Assembly: GCA_002298155.1 (NCBI GenBank)
Contig: DBME01000238.1
Location: 1 to 6,167 of the forward strand
Direction: 5' to 3'
DNA: 6,167 nt
Source: Holophagaceae bacterium UBA706
GTDB taxonomy: Bacteria > Acidobacteriota > Holophagae > Holophagales > Holophagaceae
Shown: positions 1 through 6,167 of the stretch, piece after piece
How positions within the stretch are numbered: the stretch's first letter is position 1
How the letters are laid out: the number at the start of each line of letters is the position of its first letter
Notes under the pieces: generated by a model
The model's input: the letters and a program-made list of their open reading frames with translations, nothing else
Database searches by the model: none
What the model was told of the DNA's origin: nothing
Position numbers and translations under genes: made by a program

Positions 1-227
1 TCGTTGTGCTTGCCGCCGGCGCGAAGGCACTTCTGGGACGTGGCGGCCCGGGTGTAGTCGCGCTTCTCCTTGCCGAGGAAGAGGTCCTTGAACTGGACCA
101 TGCCTGCGTTGGTCCACATCACGGTCGGATCGTCGGCGGGACCCACCACGGAACTGGAGGACACCACGCGGTGGCCGCGGGCGGCGAAATAGTCCAGGAA
201 GCGGGTGCGGAGTTCTGAAGCTTTCAT
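1..227 (-). CDS. alaS: alanyl-tRNA synthetase, N-terminal fragment (cut by left window edge)
   Basis: Charges tRNA-Ala with alanine in the cytoplasm (class II aminoacyl-tRNA synthetase). Only the first 75 codons are present; the gene continues beyond base 1. The translation begins [19 protein letters not shown] and goes on with a run of serines, [20 protein letters not shown] and then [14 protein letters not shown]. These are the hallmark blocks of the AlaRS catalytic domain (class II motif 1 region and the conserved SQKC-RAGGKHND segment). The start is the ATG at 227-225, which gives the usual family N terminus; a weak purine-rich stretch (AGAGAAAG) precedes it, overlapping the purH stop codon. 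It lies 13 nt downstream of purH on the same strand, so co-transcription and perhaps translational coupling are likely. Nothing looks damaged. Identity is very secure although the editing and C-Ala domains lie outside the window. Confidence 0.96.
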   Translation of the reverse strand, partial: MKASELRTRFLDYFAARGHRVVSSSSVVGPADDPTVMWTNAGMVQFKDLFLGKEKRDYTRAATSQKCLRAGGKHN

Positions 228-240
228 GATTTCACTTTCT

Positions 241-1776
<1,536 letters not shown>

Positions 1777-1904
1777 GGGTTCCCCGCAAAAATCCATTGT
1801 TTCATGGAGAAGCTGGAGCGAGAACCCCGGAAGGCGATAGGATGCGGATGAGGATTCACGGATTTTCCCATTCAGGCCGATGACGAATTAGGAGGGAGGG
1901 TTCC
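1777..1904. other. divergent intergenic region between purH and the 112-residue gene
   Basis: This 128-bp stretch must hold the start signals of both purH (leftward) and the gene at 1905 (rightward). I looked for -35/-10 pairs on both strands and found none convincing; AT-rich bits such as TAGGAT at 1838-1843 have no partner at a sensible distance. A small inverted repeat, TCCAT-6 nt-ATGGA at 1793-1808, lies 17 bases upstream of the purH start. It is short enough to be chance. No riboswitch-like structure was recognised by eye. Confidence 0.5.
1890..1900 (+). promoter_or_regulatory. strong double ribosome binding site
   Basis: AGGAGGGAGGG contains two overlapping GGAGG cores, at 1891-1895 and 1895-1899, which end 9 and 5 nt before the ATG at 1905. 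It is the strongest Shine-Dalgarno sequence in the window. It fixes the start of the downstream gene and suggests efficient translation. Confidence 0.8.
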
Positions 1905-2243
1905 ATGGACGTTCAAGTGGAAGTCCAGTTCACCGTCCAGCACACCCTGGAGGAGCTCAAGGAGCAGTTCGTGCGCCGGGGCCACATCCCCGACTGGCAC
2001 GTCATCGACGCCGACACCCGTCCCCAGCTGTTCTTCGAGAACCGCCTCGTCAGCTTCAACCTGTCCTCCGAGGATGACCGCTTCGCCTGGTTCGTCTTCT
2101 CCATGGAAGCCTGCGGGGAGCTGCGGAAACGGATCCTGATCCGCAACGTCATCCCCTCGGGGGTGAACATCGACATCCCGAACCTCAAGGAATTCCTTAA
2201 TTTCTGCAGGAACTGCCTGGTGGGCCCCCCCGGCGGCGAGTAG
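1905..2243 (+). CDS. conserved-looking hypothetical protein, 112 residues, C-terminal CxxC
   Basis: I do not recognise this protein. It has a strong ribosome binding site, GC-rich third codon positions and a balanced composition, so it is very probably a real gene. It has no signal peptide and no membrane segment and should be cytoplasmic. The N terminus (VEVQFTV) and residues about 42-65 look like beta strands rich in aromatic residues (LFFENRLVSFNL, then FAWFVF). A charged helix is likely at about 14-25 and another at about 93-105. Three cysteines are present: C70, C101 and C104; the last two form a CRNC motif in the sequence NFCRNCLVG. With only one CxxC the protein could not make a four-cysteine zinc site alone, but a dimer could, or the pair could be redox active; both are speculation. 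It is divergent from purH and followed by a 108-bp gap before nuoG, so any link to either neighbour is open. Confidence 0.85.
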   Translation: MDVQVEVQFTVQHTLEELKEQFVRRGHIPDWHVIDADTRPQLFFENRLVSFNLSSEDDRFAWFVFSMEACGELRKRILIRNVIPSGVNIDIPNLKEFLNFCRNCLVGPPGGE

Positions 2244-2289
2244 GGACCGGTCCGCGCGGCCGGGAGCCCCCCGGAGCCCCGGCGGGACC
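2244..2289 (+). terminator. GC-rich structured region after the 112-residue gene; possible terminator
   Basis: Immediately after the stop codon there is a perfect 10-bp palindrome, GGACCGGTCC (2244-2253). The block GGAGCCCC then occurs twice with 10-bp spacing (2263-2270 and 2273-2280), and GGACC at 2285-2289 can pair with GGTCC at 2249-2253. An internal CCGGG-5 nt-CCCGG hairpin is also possible. RNA here should fold strongly, but there is no T run, so this is not a classical intrinsic terminator. It may slow or end transcription before nuoG, or it may simply be GC-rich spacer. Confidence 0.3.
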
Positions 2290-2351
2290 AATGCCCCCTG
2301 TTCCGAATCCCCGGAATGCCTCATGCTGGAAGGCGTAACGCGGGAAGAGCC

Positions 2352-3785
2352 ATGCCGACGCTTAAGATCAACGATATCTCAGTGAATGTGGAGCCCGGGA
2401 CCCTGCTCCTGGACGCGTGCGCCCAGGCCGGCTTCCCGGTGCCCAGCTACTGCTACCACCCGTCCCTGAGCCCCGTGGCCACCTGCCGCATGTGCCTGGT
2501 GGAGGTCAAGGGCCAGCCCAAGCTGGCCACGGCCTGCACCACCACCGCCATGGACGGCCAGGAGGTCTACACCAACTCCAAGTCCGTGGCCGACGGCCGC
2601 GCCGGGGTCATGGAGTTCCTCCTCATCAACCACCCCCTGGACTGCCCCATCTGCGACCAGGCGGGCGAGTGCAAGCTCCAGGACTACAGCTACCAGTACG
2701 GCAGCGACGACAGCCGCATGGTCGAACCCAAGCGCCGCTACCACTACGAGGACCTCGGCGCCAAGATCGTCATCGACAAGAACCGCTGCATCCACTGCAC
2801 CCGCTGCGTCCGCTTCACCCGCGAGATCTCCGGCGGCGGCGAGCTGATCGTGGCCAACCGGGGCGCCCACCTGGAAGTCACCACCTATTCCGGCAGGAGC
2901 ATGGACGACAACCCGCTCGCGGGCAACGTCGTGGACATCTGCCCCGTGGGCGCGCTCACCAGCAGGGACTTCCGCTTCAACAAGCGGGTGTGGTACCTCA
3001 AGCCGGTCCCCACCATCAACCGCCTGTCGCCCCTGGCCAACCCCATCTGGGCCGACGTGGACCAGAACCGCCTCTGGCGCTTCCGCCCCCGCCCCCAGGG
3101 CACCAAGCTCTCCACCCAGTTCATGTTCGATGCCGACCGGAACGCCTGGCACCGCTATGACATCGACCCCGCCACCCGCGTGGTTGCGCCGACCCTCGGC
3201 GGAAAGCCCGCCAAGGCCGAAGACATCGCCGCGGCCCTGCGCGCGGCGGGAACCGTGGCCGTGATCGGCCAGGGGACCTTCGGCTGCGACGCGGCCCAGC
3301 GCCTGGGGGATCTGGCTTCCAGCCCCGACCTGCGCTACGGCAGCGGCGACCGCCTCGACCAGATCCAGTATCCCGCCCTGCAGCTCAGCAGCGACGGCGT
3401 CATCAACCGCCGCGGCTTCAGCGAGCGCGGCTACCGCTTCGGGCACCTCGACGAGCTCCTGGCGCGGGTCCGCAGCGGCGAAGTGAAGGCCGTGGTCGTG
3501 CTCCACGACGACGTCTTCTCCAGCCGGGGCGAGACCGGCCGCATCCGCGAGATCATGGCCGCCGCCACCTTCAGCCTCGTCCTGGAGCCCATCCCCGGCG
3601 AGATGGCCAAGGCCGGCGCCGCCACCCTGCCCGTGGCCACCTACCTCGAGGAGAGCGACTTCGTCGTGAACCACGACGGCGAACTGCGGCGCTACCAGAA
3701 GGCCCTGGAACCCCCCCGCGGCGTGAAGACCATCGCGGCCTGGGCCCGGGAGCTGGCCGGCGCCCTGTACGGGGCCATGGCCTAG
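2352..3785 (+). CDS. nuoG: NADH-quinone oxidoreductase subunit G (short form)
   Basis: Iron-sulfur subunit of the peripheral arm of respiratory complex I, passing electrons from the NADH-oxidising module toward quinone; cytoplasmic side of the inner membrane. The protein is 477 residues. An N-terminal 2Fe-2S ferredoxin domain has C34, C45, C48 and C62. The His-Cys3 4Fe-4S site follows as H94, C98, C101, C107 (HPLDCPICDQAGEC). A second 4Fe-4S set is C146, C149, C152 and C197 (CIHCTRCVRF ... CPVGAL). So ligands of clusters N1b, N5 and N4 are all present. After residue 200 the molybdopterin-oxidoreductase-like part is reduced: the cysteines that bind the extra N7 cluster in E. coli-type NuoG are missing and only C312 remains. 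FVVNHDGELRRYQKAL near the C terminus still matches the family. E. coli NuoG is about 900 residues, mitochondrial NDUFS1 about 727. I chose the ATG at 2352 over 2316 because the protein then begins right at the first beta strand, as in relatives. No nuoE, nuoF or membrane subunits are in the window. Confidence 0.9.
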   Translation: MPTLKINDISVNVEPGTLLLDACAQAGFPVPSYCYHPSLSPVATCRMCLVEVKGQPKLATACTTTAMDGQEVYTNSKSVADGRAGVMEFLLINHPLDCPICDQAGECKLQDYSYQYGSDDSRMVEPKRRYHYEDLGAKIVIDKNRCIHCTRCVRFTREISGGGELIVANRGAHLEVTTYSGRSMDDNPLAGNVVDICPVGALTSRDFRFNKRVWYLKPVPTINRLSPLANPIWADVDQNRLWRFRPRPQGTKLSTQFMFDADRNAWHRYDIDPATRVVAPTLGGKPAKAEDIAAALRAAGTVAVIGQGTFGCDAAQRLGDLASSPDLRYGSGDRLDQIQYPALQLSSDGVINRRGFSERGYRFGHLDELLARVRSGEVKAVVVLHDDVFSSRGETGRIREIMAAATFSLVLEPIPGEMAKAGAATLPVATYLEESDFVVNHDGELRRYQKALEPPRGVKTIAAWARELAGALYGAMA

Positions 3786-3791
3786 CACGGC

Positions 3792-4115
3792 ATGCCCGGG
3801 ACCCTGATCCTCGTCTACGACGCCGAAGACCTGCGCTGCAGGCATCTGGTGGACTGGGTCGGCCAGCACGACCGGGACGGGCTCGTGGTGACCTTCCCCT
3901 ACCAGAACGGCGAGGTGGTGCGCCTGGCCCCGGAGCTGGCGGGCCTGGACTACCGCGGCAGGATCTACACCCTGGACATGGAAACCCGCGAGATGCGCGG
4001 GGGCACCGCCATCGTGCCGGCCATCCTCGTCCGTTTGCCTGCATGGTCCTGGGCGTCCTTGCCGGCGCGCCTGCCCCTGGTGGCCAGGCTTATCCTATGG
4101 ATGGCGGGCCGCTGA
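3792..4115 (+). CDS. small protein resembling DCC/DUF393 thiol-oxidoreductase family
   Basis: A 107-residue protein whose overall pattern resembles the DCC (DUF393) family of predicted thiol-disulfide oxidoreductases. It opens with the beta strand LILVYDAEDLRC, followed by a helix (RHLVDWVGQHD), a strand (LVVTFPYQ), a middle part with GRIYTLDMETREMRGGTA and a hydrophobic C-terminal helix pair (about 82-106, LPAWSWASL through ILWMAGR). In typical members the first strand ends in DGxCxxC; here the first cysteine position is Asp (DAEDLRC) and only C16 remains. That would remove dithiol chemistry, so if the family call is right the function has drifted. It starts 6 nt after the nuoG stop, in the same frame, with no clear ribosome binding site, so it probably depends on translation of nuoG. 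GC-rich third positions support a real gene, though the last 30 codons use more A/T-ending codons. The family call is by eye and tentative; a plain hypothetical protein is the alternative. Confidence 0.75.
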   Translation: MPGTLILVYDAEDLRCRHLVDWVGQHDRDGLVVTFPYQNGEVVRLAPELAGLDYRGRIYTLDMETREMRGGTAIVPAILVRLPAWSWASLPARLPLVARLILWMAGR

Positions 4116-4182
4116 CGCGCCACCAGGATGCCCGGGCCCCCGCCCCGGAGAACGAACCCCTTGGAATGCTAGAAAGGCCGCC

Positions 4183-4986
4183 ATGCCCGCACTCAACGCC
4201 ACCGTCACCCAGCGCACGGACCTCGCGCCGGGGCTCATGATCATCCGGGTCAAGCCCGACGGCTGGGAACTGCCCCCCTTCAAGCCCGGCCAGTTCGCCG
4301 TGCTGGGCCTCCCCGCCGACGCCCCCCGCAGCCCCCGCGCCCTGCCCGAGGACTCCGGCCCGGACGCCTTCCCGCGCAGGGCCTACTCCATCGCCTCGTC
4401 TTCCCTGGACCGGGGATTCCTCGAGTTCTACATCGTGGAGGTCCCCGGGGGCGCGCTCACCCCGCGGCTCTTCGCGCTGCGCGAGGGCGATCCGCTGTGG
4501 GTCGGCCCCAAGCTCACGGGCCTGTTCACCCTGGACCAGACGGACCCGGCCCGGAACCTGGTCCTCGTCGCCACCGGCACCGGGCTGGCGCCCTACATGT
4601 CGATGCTCAGGACCCACCTCGCCACCGGCGGGGACCGGCGCTACGCGGTCATCCACGGCGCGCGCAACTCCCGCGACCTGGGCTACCGGGACGAACTGTT
4701 CCACCTCCAGCGGGACTATCCCAACTTCCTCTACCTGCCGGTGATCTCCCGCCCCGCCGAGGACCCCGGAGGCTGGACCGGCGCCACCGGACGCCTCCAG
4801 GATTTCTGGCGCACGAACCCCCTGGACGGCCCCTGGGGAGGCCATCCGACCCCGGCGGACGCGGAACTGTTCCTCTGCGGCAATCCCGGCATGGTGGAAG
4901 CGATGGTGGGGGTGCTGGAGGCCGAGGGCTTCCAGGAGCACACGCGCAAGACGCCCGGCCAGATCCACTACGAAAAGTACTGGTGA
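4183..4986 (+). CDS. fpr: ferredoxin/flavodoxin--NADP+ reductase (Fpr type)
   Basis: FAD-dependent enzyme moving electrons between NADP(H) and ferredoxin or flavodoxin in the cytoplasm. The protein is 267 residues, close to the roughly 250 of bacterial Fpr. In order: the FAD-binding barrel with FKPGQFAVLGL (33-43), the RAYS motif at 66-69 that contacts FAD, and GGALTPRLF (89-97); then the NADP-binding domain with ATGTGLAPYMSMLR (130-143), HGARNSRDLGYRDEL (158-172) and FLCGNPGMVEAM (230-241). It ends in YEKYW; the terminal aromatic residue that stacks on the flavin is typical of the E. coli-like subclass. A proline-rich insertion of about 15-20 residues lies at about 44-64, just before RAYS. 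AGAAAGG at 4171-4177 sits 5 nt before the ATG and fixes the start. It is 67 nt downstream of the DCC-like gene on the same strand, so it may share the nuoG transcript. The gene name follows the E. coli-type enzyme; the electron partner cannot be read from sequence. Confidence 0.93.
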   Translation: MPALNATVTQRTDLAPGLMIIRVKPDGWELPPFKPGQFAVLGLPADAPRSPRALPEDSGPDAFPRRAYSIASSSLDRGFLEFYIVEVPGGALTPRLFALREGDPLWVGPKLTGLFTLDQTDPARNLVLVATGTGLAPYMSMLRTHLATGGDRRYAVIHGARNSRDLGYRDELFHLQRDYPNFLYLPVISRPAEDPGGWTGATGRLQDFWRTNPLDGPWGGHPTPADAELFLCGNPGMVEAMVGVLEAEGFQEHTRKTPGQIHYEKYW

Positions 4987-4989
4987 CCC

Positions 4990-5003
4990 GGATCAGACGA
5001 TCC
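4990..5003. terminator. small hairpin between convergent genes; weak terminator candidate
   Basis: GGATC-AGAC-GATCC forms a perfect 5-bp stem with a 4-nt loop in the 31-bp gap between the stop codons of fpr (plus) and the beta-barrel gene (minus). Its position suits a bidirectional terminator, but the stem is short and no T run follows on either strand. Weak candidate. Confidence 0.25.
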
Positions 5004-5017
5004 CCTCCGGCCAGCTC

Positions 5018-5671
5018 CTAGAAGGTGACCCCGGCCCCGAAGGTCCAGACCCTCTGGAACTCCTGCCCGGAGCCCTGCGCCGTGAGGTAGGAGGCCAGGT
5101 CCGCCGGGGAATCCACCTGCACGGGATGGTTCTTCGTGATGGGTTGCTGGTAGCTGGCGGCGAGGTAGGCGTTGACCACAGGCAGGGGGATGGGGAGGGT
5201 GTACCGGATTCCCACCCGCAGCCACGGCCGGACCAGATTGCGATCCTGGCCGGCCGCGTCCACGTCGTATTTGTAGGACTGGAACCGGCCGATGGCGCCC
5301 AGTTCCCCGGCCAGCCCCGTGAAGGGGACCCAGAACTGCGCATTGACCCCGACCCCGACGCCGGTCTGCTTCAGGTGCCCGCCCACGGTGGCCGCGCCCT
5401 GCTGGAACTGCGCGTCGGCCTGCCACTGGGAGAACTCGGCGCCCCACTCCAGCTTGAGCACCGGCCCCACCCGCACGATGCGGTGGTTGGCGGTGAAGAT
5501 GATCCCCTTGCCGGTGTCCAGGTTCTTCTGGGCCAGTTGCACGGCTCCGCCGATCAGGGTCTGGGGCAGGTTCTGGCCCTTGGGGAAGGGCACTTCCAGG
5601 CGCAGATCCCAGGCCTGGGCCGAAAGGGGCACGGCCAGAAGTGAAAGGGCCAGGGCCTTGGTCAGCGACAT
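5018..5671 (-). CDS. outer-membrane beta-barrel protein, function unknown
   Basis: Predicted secreted protein of 217 residues that probably inserts in the outer membrane. The N terminus is a classic signal peptide: MSLTK, a hydrophobic stretch of about 11 residues, then a signal peptidase I site SAQA before W21. The mature part shows alternating hydrophobic and polar residues typical of amphipathic strands, with many Gly and aromatic residues: about 68-82 (VGPVLKLEWGAEF), 103-117 (GVGVGVNAQFWVPF), 122-137, 149-160 (PWLRVGIRYTLP) and 166-175. It ends in VWTFGAGVTF: a terminal Phe with hydrophobic residues at alternate positions, the usual recognition signal for the BAM assembly machinery. The size fits a small barrel of around eight strands. 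The start at 5671 is chosen over the ATG at 5779 because the signal peptide begins there and GGAGG lies 6 nt upstream. I cannot assign a substrate or a named family. Confidence 0.88.
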   Translation of the reverse strand: MSLTKALALSLLAVPLSAQAWDLRLEVPFPKGQNLPQTLIGGAVQLAQKNLDTGKGIIFTANHRIVRVGPVLKLEWGAEFSQWQADAQFQQGAATVGGHLKQTGVGVGVNAQFWVPFTGLAGELGAIGRFQSYKYDVDAAGQDRNLVRPWLRVGIRYTLPIPLPVVNAYLAASYQQPITKNHPVQVDSPADLASYLTAQGSGQEFQRVWTFGAGVTF

Positions 5672-5677
5672 GGGCAA

Positions 5678-5682
5678 CCTCC
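5678..5682 (-). promoter_or_regulatory. ribosome binding site of the beta-barrel gene
   Basis: GGAGG on the minus strand, 6 nt before the ATG at 5671. It decides the start: the longer open frame reaching back to 5779 would add 36 residues ahead of an intact signal peptide. Confidence 0.8.
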
Positions 5683-5761
5683 GGATGCTCCCCCAGGATG
5701 CGTCAAGGGGCCTCGGCGCGGAAGATCCCCTGCAAATTCCGCCCGGTGTCATGTTTTTGAC

Positions 5762-5789
5762 TTGACCCGTTCCTGTCACGATCTAGGCT
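5762..5789 (+). promoter_or_regulatory. sigma-70-type promoter for the right-edge gene
   Basis: TTGACC (-35, 5762-5767), a 16-bp spacer and TAGGCT (-10, 5784-5789) lie in an AT-richer block between two divergent genes. Transcription would begin at about 5796, only some 16 nt before the ATG at 5812. A second TTGAC (5757-5761) abuts the first. An inverted repeat, TTTAC-10 nt-GTAAA (5791-5810), covers the expected start of transcription and could be a small operator or chance. The -35 is good and the -10 keeps the three most conserved bases. No comparably convincing promoter was found for the leftward beta-barrel gene. Confidence 0.55.
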
Positions 5790-5811
5790 ATTTACAACTA
5801 CGAAAGTAAAG

Positions 5812-6167
5812 ATGCCCCCCCTCCCCCGCCTCCACTGGTCCACCCTCGGCGAGCCCACCCTCGGGCTGGAGCACCGCTGGGCGGGCATGTGGGACGTGAC
5901 CACGGACCGCGCGGCCACGCCGGCGCTGCCTCCGCGGGAGACGGACCTGTGGGCCATCACCGCTTCCGCCCCGGAGCCTCCCGCGCCCCTGGTGCGGGCC
6001 TGCGCCGAAGCGGGGGCGCTGCCCATCCTTCTCCTGCTCCCCCCGGATCTGGCCGCCATCGACCCCGCCGTCCTGGTCCAGTGGAGCGCCCTGGGCTCGG
6101 TGCGCTGGGGCTTCATGCAGGACGCGGCGCCCCTCCCGGGCCTGCGCCCCGCCACCCTGCCACCCCC
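5812..6167 (+). CDS. hypothetical protein, N-terminal part (cut by right window edge)
   Basis: An open frame of 118 codons with no stop before the window ends. Nearly every codon ends in G or C, as in the other genes here, and a plausible promoter lies just upstream, so I take it as real. The start is the ATG at 5812, preceded only by a weak GAAAG; the next in-frame ATG (5887) would discard 25 well-biased codons. The protein begins MPPLPRLHWSTLGEPTLG, is rich in Pro, Ala and Leu, and has no signal peptide. Residues about 46-100 look like an alternating strand-helix fold: TDLWAITASAP, a helix LVRACAEAGA, a strongly hydrophobic strand LPILLLLPPDLAAI, then VLVQWSALGSVRWGFM. This is reminiscent of a receiver-like or Rossmann-like domain without its acidic pocket, but that is a visual impression. 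I do not recognise a family. It is divergent from the beta-barrel gene. Confidence 0.7.
   Translation, partial: MPPLPRLHWSTLGEPTLGLEHRWAGMWDVTTDRAATPALPPRETDLWAITASAPEPPAPLVRACAEAGALPILLLLPPDLAAIDPAVLVQWSALGSVRWGFMQDAAPLPGLRPATLPP

Noticed and set aside
2417..3160. Second plus-strand frame of 247 codons inside nuoG.
   Set aside because: Pro/Arg/Gln/His/Gly-rich shadow in the +1 frame of nuoG, with no independent support.
2379..3869. Open frame of 496 codons on the minus strand opposite nuoG and the start of the DCC-like gene.
   Set aside because: Low-complexity Ala/Val/Gly/Asp composition and no family motif, while the opposite strand has all twelve iron-sulfur ligands of NuoG. It is an artefact of GC-rich codon use.
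4125..4160. Possible GC hairpin in the gap before fpr (CCCGGGC ... GCCCCGG) as a terminator.
   Set aside because: The arms do not pair cleanly and no T run follows.
4085..4175. Possible separate promoter for fpr (TATCCT near 4091, TAGAAA near 4170).
   Set aside because: No -35 at a proper distance for the first. The second overlaps the ribosome binding site, so it cannot serve as the promoter of that gene.
4090..4968. Open frame of 292 codons on the minus strand opposite fpr.
   Set aside because: Gly/Val/Ala/Glu-rich shadow; fpr has a complete set of flavin and NADP motifs.
5126..5644. Plus-strand frame of 172 codons opposite the beta-barrel gene.
   Set aside because: The minus-strand gene has a signal peptide, a good ribosome binding site and a C-terminal barrel signature; the opposite frame has none of these.
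5703..6155. Minus-strand frame of 150 codons opposite the right-edge gene.
   Set aside because: Arg/Gly/Ser/Ala-rich and overlaps the promoter region. The plus-strand frame has far better codon bias and an upstream promoter.

Overview
This is a GC-rich window of ordinary, densely packed bacterial chromosome. Codon third positions are almost all G or C. It holds seven protein-coding genes, two of them cut by the window edges. I see no RNA genes, insertion sequences, CRISPR arrays or long repeats. A secreted beta-barrel protein ending in phenylalanine points to a Gram-negative cell. High GC together with a short NuoG would fit an Acidobacteriota/Holophagae-like organism, but that is a guess and nothing in the window proves it.

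Left part, minus strand: purH (last two steps of IMP synthesis) is followed 13 nt later by the first 75 codons of alaS (alanyl-tRNA synthetase), which runs off the left edge. They look co-transcribed. Divergent from purH, on the plus strand, is a 112-residue cytoplasmic protein that I do not recognise, with a strong ribosome binding site.

Middle, plus strand: a redox cluster. A short NuoG (iron-sulfur subunit of complex I) carries complete ligand sets for three clusters but a reduced, cysteine-poor C-terminal half. Three codons later, in the same reading frame, comes a small protein resembling the DCC/DUF393 thiol-oxidoreductase family, with one of the two motif cysteines replaced. Then follows a ferredoxin/flavodoxin--NADP+ reductase of the bacterial Fpr type. 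No other complex I subunit is present. Linking nuoG and fpr into one functional unit is inference from position only.

Right part: a minus-strand gene for a 217-residue outer-membrane beta-barrel protein converges on fpr. It is divergent from an unrecognised plus-strand gene that leaves the window at the right edge. The 140-bp region between these two contains an AT-rich block with the only convincing sigma-70-type promoter in the window.

I found no clearly new biological system. The points most worth a second look are the reduced NuoG, its same-frame neighbour with the altered cysteine motif, and the pairing of these with a ferredoxin--NADP+ reductase.
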